From contig BFEA01000647.1 in NCBI GenBank assembly GCA_003427395.1, forward strand, positions 487,250 through 518,047: a stretch of DNA of 30,798 nt, read 5' to 3'. The position numbers were made by a program, and so were the translations under genes. The notes below the pieces were generated by a model. That model did not search any database. It was not told the DNA's origin and saw only the letters and a program-made list of their open reading frames with translations. Origin of the DNA: Chara braunii (taxonomy: Eukaryota > Streptophyta > Charophyceae > Charales > Characeae). Shown in pieces: positions 27,060 to 30,798 of this stretch (positions are counted from its first letter, which is position 1; each line of letters starts with the position of its first letter).

Positions 27060-27200
27060 AAACTGCCTCCCTTGATGGGTGGTCTTCAAAAAATAACAAA
27101 ATGGTTTTTCAAACCTAACAATTTTATTTGTTAGGTTTTCACGAATCCTCTGTTACCACCGTTTTGTTTTTTCCCAAAAAATTAGCGACGGGCGCCGACG
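27060..27200. repeat. Short inverted repeat AAACCTAACA
   Basis: TTTTCAAACCTAACAATTTT and ATTTGTTAGGTTTTCACG at 27104-27142 form a small hairpin with TTGTTAGGTTT-type arms. The rest of the stretch is featureless. Confidence 0.4.
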
Positions 27201-27204
27201 GATC

Positions 27205-27840
27205 TAATCCGGGAGCAACAGTGGTGGCATCCAGGCAAAGGAACAAAAAGGAAGAAGACAACACTCAAGACTGGGCCCCACTCAGGTAGGGCTTTGGGAG
27301 TAGAAATGCTCTGGGGAACGTAATGATTAGTAAAGGTGGGAGGGTGACACTGTCTCATAGAAGGCTGGCTAGGCAATGCATTGGGATAATCAAATGGCCA
27401 GTTGCTGACCGGCCTGTCATACCCCAGGTGGCCCCTCTCTACAACAACCTGGACTTTTTTATTAATAATAATAAAAAAAGACTGGGGCGCCACTTGTGTT
27501 ATGTCTGTGACCACTAAAGGCGAATCTGGTCAAAATATTGACTAGGTTCATGCTAGCCTGGCACAGACAGCATCCATAGGCCCTTTCCCCGTTACAGGTT
27601 GCATCCAGGCGAAAGACAGGAAGGCAAAAAACACCACTTATGAACGAGGCCCACTGGTGGTGTGCCTGTGGCTGCCAAAGACGAATCTGGTCGCAGTATC
27701 TACTAGGCTCATGCTAACCTGGCACAGACAGCATCCTTGGGCCTGGTCCCCTTACAGATCCGGCCGGCTCAGAAAGTTCCTTGGTTGGAATGCAGGGATC
27801 TTGTCAGAAAATGCGGCCAGGTCCATGCTAACTTATATCT
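27205..27840 (+). repeat. Tandem repeat of about 165 bp, two units plus a remnant
   Basis: Unit 2 (about 27602-27770) and unit 1 (about 27228-27601, enlarged by an insertion) share GCATCCAGGC, CGAATCTGGTC, CATGCTA(A/G)CCTGGCACAG and ACAGCATCC. A diverged third unit follows (GGTCCATGCTAACTTATATC). Confidence 0.7.
27283..27477 (+). mobile_element. 195-bp retroposon with 16/17-bp target duplication
   Basis: AAGACTGGGCCCCACT (27267-27282) and AAGACTGGGGCGCCACT (27478-27494) flank an insert that interrupts unit 1 relative to unit 2. The insert ends in TTTTTTATTAATAATAATAAAAAA, so it has a retroposon tail. I see no convincing pol III boxes; its source is unknown. Confidence 0.65.
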
Positions 27841-28059
27841 GTTATCAGGAATACTTCCAGTCATGCACCAGGTGATGCCTTTTGATGAAAGATGAGATAT
27901 TTCTCTCTTCTTGTGTACATCCCTTACAAATATTTCTCTTCCCGGAGTCTTCCGAGTTCCGACACGCATGAAAAAAAAAGCAAACTGAAAGTACAACAGA
28001 CTACCATAACACCCCGCCAAGAATAGAAACCGCACCCACAGCCTTCACCCAAATAGATC

Positions 28060-28180
28060 ACCCGGCCCACTATCACCATATCTGGACTGAAAGCTGCCCC
28101 GAAATAATGACCGTCGTGCCAACAGATCACCTAGCCTGCCATTATCAATGTATCTAGACTGAAGGTTGCCCCAAAATAAT
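28060..28180. repeat. Degraded tandem copies related to the TA MITE centre
   Basis: ATATCTGGACTGAAAGCTGC and TATCTAGACTGAAGGTTGCC, each followed by CCC(C/A)GAAATAATG-like words, about 72 bases apart. They resemble the centre of the 105-bp family. Confidence 0.4.
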
Positions 28181-28289
28181 GGCTGGGTGTTCTATCCCGG
28201 TGAAGGCGATAGGCAAGAGAGATTTGCCAGCTGATGAGTGCAAAACTGCTGAGGTATTGGCACAATGGCGCATCTGTCTTCTTTTTCTT

Positions 28290-28296
<7 letters not shown>

Positions 28297-28327
<31 letters not shown>

Positions 28328-28347
28328 TTTTTTCTTTTTTTTTTCCC
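28297..28347 (-). repeat. (CTTT)n tail of a LINE remnant
   Basis: CTTT repeats followed by T runs. On the minus strand it reads A run then (AAAG)n directly after the LINE terminus. Confidence 0.8.
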
Positions 28348-28500
28348 CAACCCGGGGTTATCCCGGCAGCATCAGCCGGTTTAGCTTAAAGTTCAACCAA
28401 TTTACCTCTATTGTTTTTTTTTTTCCCCTCTGAAAAAAAACAACAATAGAGGGAAAAGAATAAGTCCCTCATCTACTTCTAGCCGCATCTGTTTTCCTTT
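28348..28500 (-). mobile_element. LINE 3'-end remnant
   Basis: The minus strand reads TTTAAGCTAAACCGGCTGATG followed by the hairpin CCGGG-ATAAC-CCCGG (28366-28352) and GTTGGGG, then the tail. It ends before the GGCCTC wording seen in the other copies. The upstream part includes CTACTTCTAGCCGC-like UTR words and two insertions of CCCTCTATTGTTTT. Confidence 0.65.
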
Positions 28501-28522
28501 TCCCTCTATTGTTTTTTTTTTT
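28405..28522. repeat. CCTCTATTGTTTT repeat, two direct and one inverted
   Basis: CCTCTATTG followed by T runs at about 28406 and 28502, and the inverted AACAACAATAGAGG at about 28440-28453. The first pair forms a hairpin. Confidence 0.65.
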
Positions 28523-28710
28523 CCTTTTTTTTCTTCACTTTATTGTACTTAACAATGATAACATAATAGAGAAAAATGAAGGCCAAGACCACCAAAACAA
28601 AGAAACAATGCGACTAGAAAACCCACGCACCCTCTTTCTCCTCTAACTCCTCTCCCACCGACTTTTGTGTTAACCAGACGGCAGATTCCGGGTCAACGAA
28701 AACCAGTTAA

Positions 28711-28992
28711 CACACCAGTACTTGGCCCAGCTATCGATTCCGAGCCTTGAAACGTCCTGCGCACCAAGTTTCACCAAACCGCCAGCGCCTCCAGCCTTTG
28801 CGATCCTCCACCCTGAAGTGTGCAGTTTCACCGAACCGCCAGCGCCTCCAGCCGATCCTCTACCCCGAAGCGTGCAGTTTCACCGAACCACCAGCGCCTC
28901 CAGCCTTTGCGATCCACTACCCCAAAGTGTGCAGGCCGCGGCGCTTTAACAGCAAAGTCCCGTGGCCGATAGCTGGGCCAAGTACTGGCGGT
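28711..28992. mobile_element. 282-bp TTAA-flanked element with 22-bp perfect inverted arms
   Basis: CCAGTACTTGGCCCAGCTAT plus CG near the left end and its exact complement near the right. The outermost four bases differ (CACA versus ACCG). TTAA flanks both sides (28707-28710, 28993-28996). The ends share (A/C)CxCCAGTA with the 10608-11337 element. The interior is mostly a minisatellite. Confidence 0.75.
28768..28933 (+). repeat. Minisatellite, three units of 57, 52 and 57 bp
   Basis: Units start GTTTCACC(A/G)AACC(G/A)CCAG at 28768, 28825 and 28877. The middle unit lacks TTTGC. The Pro/Ala-rich frames across it are composition effects. Confidence 0.85.
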
Positions 28993-28999
28993 TTAAGAA

Positions 29000-29290
29000 C
29001 ATCACCCATTCAAGCTATACACGCGCACGTAGTGCGATTTGCAGATATTGAGATCTTCGGTTGTTCCTCCACTCCTCATCTACACGATGGAATAGTACCT
29101 GAAAGAAGGGGAGAGGAGGGGGCAGTTAGAGGTGGACAGGGCGCACAGGCATGACTCTAACCAACATCGCTTGGGTCCAGAGGACTGACCCAATAATTGA
29201 TGAGGACTAGGGGGGAAGGGGGATATTGATTTGCCAAATTTTGCCTCCACTAAAAGACAAAAAATTAGGCAGAGTAAAAACATTTCAAGG
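29000..29290. other. Spacer without recognisable feature
   Basis: No ORF or repeat that I can support. Confidence 0.35.
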
Positions 29291-29295
29291 GACTA

Positions 29296-29400
29296 CCTTC
29301 TTCCCCCGAATACAACGTACGGCGATTATAGCTGTATTCGGGGTATCTTTCAGTCTAAATACAGCTATAATCACCGTACGTTGTATTCGGGGGAAGAAGG
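29296..29400. mobile_element. 105-bp palindromic MITE, TA-flanked (copy 2)
   Basis: CCTTCTTCCCCCGAATACAA continuing to a 43-base arm, and its near-exact complement. TA at 29294-29295 and 29401-29402. Better preserved than 8468-8572, so it is probably younger. Confidence 0.85.
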
Positions 29401-29439
29401 TAGGCAGTTCAAACTTCAAACCCGCTACATTTACTGAAC

Positions 29440-29911
29440 TCTAAATTCTTTTTGAGCCTGATGGACTCGTACCTGTCCAGGCTGTCCTTACCACGCGCCA
29501 GGTAGATTGGGAATGCACCCCGCTTGTGTACGATGGCGGGCTTTGCACACCGGGGGTCCATACCAGTGGTTTCAATTCCAAGTACATTTCCCAGCCGTTT
29601 TTTCTCCGACGAGATGCGCATGCAGCCACAAGTGTCGGGTATCGGCCTGCCGGAGAAAAATGGCTGGTGGCGCCAGCCAAAGGAAACCAAACCGGTTTCT
29701 TTTTTACTGGCGCGCAGGGCGTTTCCCGGCTCGCCAAGGGAAGTGTCAAAAGTGCTTGTGGATAAAGCCCAAACAGGGGTATTCATGTGCAGCAAGAAGT
29801 CTAGGATGGGGATTATGTCGGTATATCCACGATGTGATCCCTGCCTGCCACCTGGACAGTATTTTGGGGTTTAAGCCCCCAGTACCTTTCCCAGGCAAAA
29901 AAAAAAAAAGG
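29440..29911 (+). repeat. Possible retroposon ending in an A tail
   Basis: GTTTAAGCCCCCAGTACCTTTCCCAGGC followed by 13 A (about 29899-29911) resembles a retroposed 3' end, and a similar wording (GGTTTCAATTCCAAGTACAT, TTCCCAGCC) occurs near 29568-29601. Boundaries are unclear. Overlapping open frames on both strands show no recognisable protein. Confidence 0.3.
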
Positions 29912-30009
29912 TCGCTACGTAACACAAAGGCCAGATTCGGCCTCCGCCGACGGCCACATACATCGGCCACCCTTGGTGCGCAGGGCCCGCGGCTGATTTG
30001 TATGAGAAA

Positions 30010-30225
30010 GGTACCGGTGTCTTAAGAATCCGATTTCGTTTTTGGCCATCATTGACTGTAAAGGCAAACGCAAATCTTTCCTTGTACTTTTGTCTAGGCC
30101 ACAGAAGGGTGAAAAGGTAGGAAGAGAAGAGAACTCAATATATATTCGCAGCCTTTGGACCACAAATCAGTAGATCCCCCACCCAACAGACAGATGTGTC
30201 ATCATCCAAGGAGATGGGAGAGGGA
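30010..30225. other. Spacer without recognisable feature
   Basis: Nothing supported. Confidence 0.3.
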
Positions 30226-30227
30226 CC

Positions 30228-30248
30228 GGGGGGGGGGGGGGGGGGGGG
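30228..30248. repeat. 21-base poly(G)
   Basis: Uninterrupted G run; G-quadruplex capable. Confidence 0.85.
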
Positions 30249-30680
30249 AGGTTAAAAGAAAAGATCGAAAAGTTTGAAGTCCGGAAAACCAACATCGGCG
30301 CCCTCTCTGATCTGTCAAAGCAGAACTAAGAAAAAATACTTGACATCAGCTCTCTGATCTCAATTTTCATATAGTGGGGCCTCAGTGAACCGTACTTCTC
30401 GTCATTTCTAATAGAAAGTTCATAAGTACAAAAGACACCAGAACAGCAAACTATAAACCCCAACAGCTGCAGAGAACGCCTAATAAATACCCAGTCTGAC
30501 ATCCCATCCCTCAATAGTGATACAATTAATGACAGATGTCTGCAACACTGAGAATGCAAAAAAAAAAACGAAAAGAAAAAATGTGAACCTTGTATGTGGC
30601 TACATAGCACATGCCTAGTGGGCGACAAAGCAATCCAAATCATAGCCATCATCACCACCAAGCTTGGGGCAAAACCACAC
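30249..30680. other. Stretch without a supported gene
   Basis: AT-rich, no convincing ORF; the minus-strand frame at 30326-30712 is rich in simple-repeat translation. Confidence 0.35.
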
Positions 30681-30709
30681 ACGCACACGCACACACTCGT
30701 GCATGCATG

Positions 30710-30798
<89 letters not shown>
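30681..30798 (+). repeat. (CA)n-like stretch, then (GA)n to the window edge
   Basis: CACACACGCACACGCACACA, then GAGA from about 30712 to the end, at least 86 bases and cut by the window edge. Confidence 0.95.

Noticed and set aside
28768-28933. CRISPR-like spaced repeats
   Set aside because: Contiguous minisatellite units without unique spacers, inside a eukaryotic transposon.
29409-30025. Several overlapping frames of 100-170 residues
   Set aside because: Both strands are open at once and no motif is recognisable; likely a repeat with few stops.

Overview
The window looks like a gene-poor, transposon-dense piece of a large eukaryotic nuclear genome of the green-plant lineage. The evidence is indirect: L1-type LINEs whose ORF2 ends in a plant-style zinc-binding domain (zf-RVT type), tRNA-derived SINEs, a processed U6 snRNA copy whose core matches plant/eukaryotic U6, many MITEs and long simple repeats. 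A streptophyte (for example a charophyte alga such as Chara) would fit, but the species is a guess. One N is present at 20707. No intact cellular gene, rRNA, functional tRNA or CRISPR array was found.

Left third (1-8100): two SINEs (the second apparently inserted in the A tail of the first) are followed by a near full-length LINE, here LINE-1 (536-8068, plus strand). It has ORF1 (DUF4283-like region, zinc knuckle, Gln/His-rich linker, conserved C-terminal domain) and ORF2 (APE endonuclease, reverse transcriptase, zf-RVT), a 17-base A tail and a 10-bp target-site duplication. It is dead through stops and a few frameshifts.

Middle (8100-18840): three MITEs or MITE fragments, then two related 5'-truncated LINEs meeting head to head near 13635. 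LINE-3 lies on the minus strand (about 8820-13632) and carries a 730-bp TTAA-flanked element (10608-11337) and an expanded TA/inverted-repeat block. LINE-2 lies on the plus strand (about 13640-18836) and contains a clean internal inversion of about 1.16 kb (17318-18476). A U6 retropseudogene with a short target duplication sits tail to tail with the 3' end of LINE-2.

Right half (18840-30798): a mosaic of small elements. There is a 122-bp MITE family with GGGCCTCGC-like ends and 3-bp duplications, a 105-bp TA-flanked palindromic family, a 523-bp TAA-flanked element with ten TTCGAC/GTCGAA hexamers, and a second TTAA-flanked element (28711-28992). The only candidate non-LINE coding regions are an Asn/Gly/Asp-rich ORF with one in-frame amber (22830-23954), preceded by two G-boxes and closed by a possible GTAAGT donor, and a broken coiled-coil protein on the minus strand (about 27040-26440). 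The right edge is a long GA repeat.

The parts do not form a pathway. Their relation is historical: ORF1 and ORF2 of the LINEs are the mobilising machinery, and the SINEs, the U6 copy and short A-tailed insertions are plausible passengers of such machinery. The MITEs need transposases that are not encoded here.
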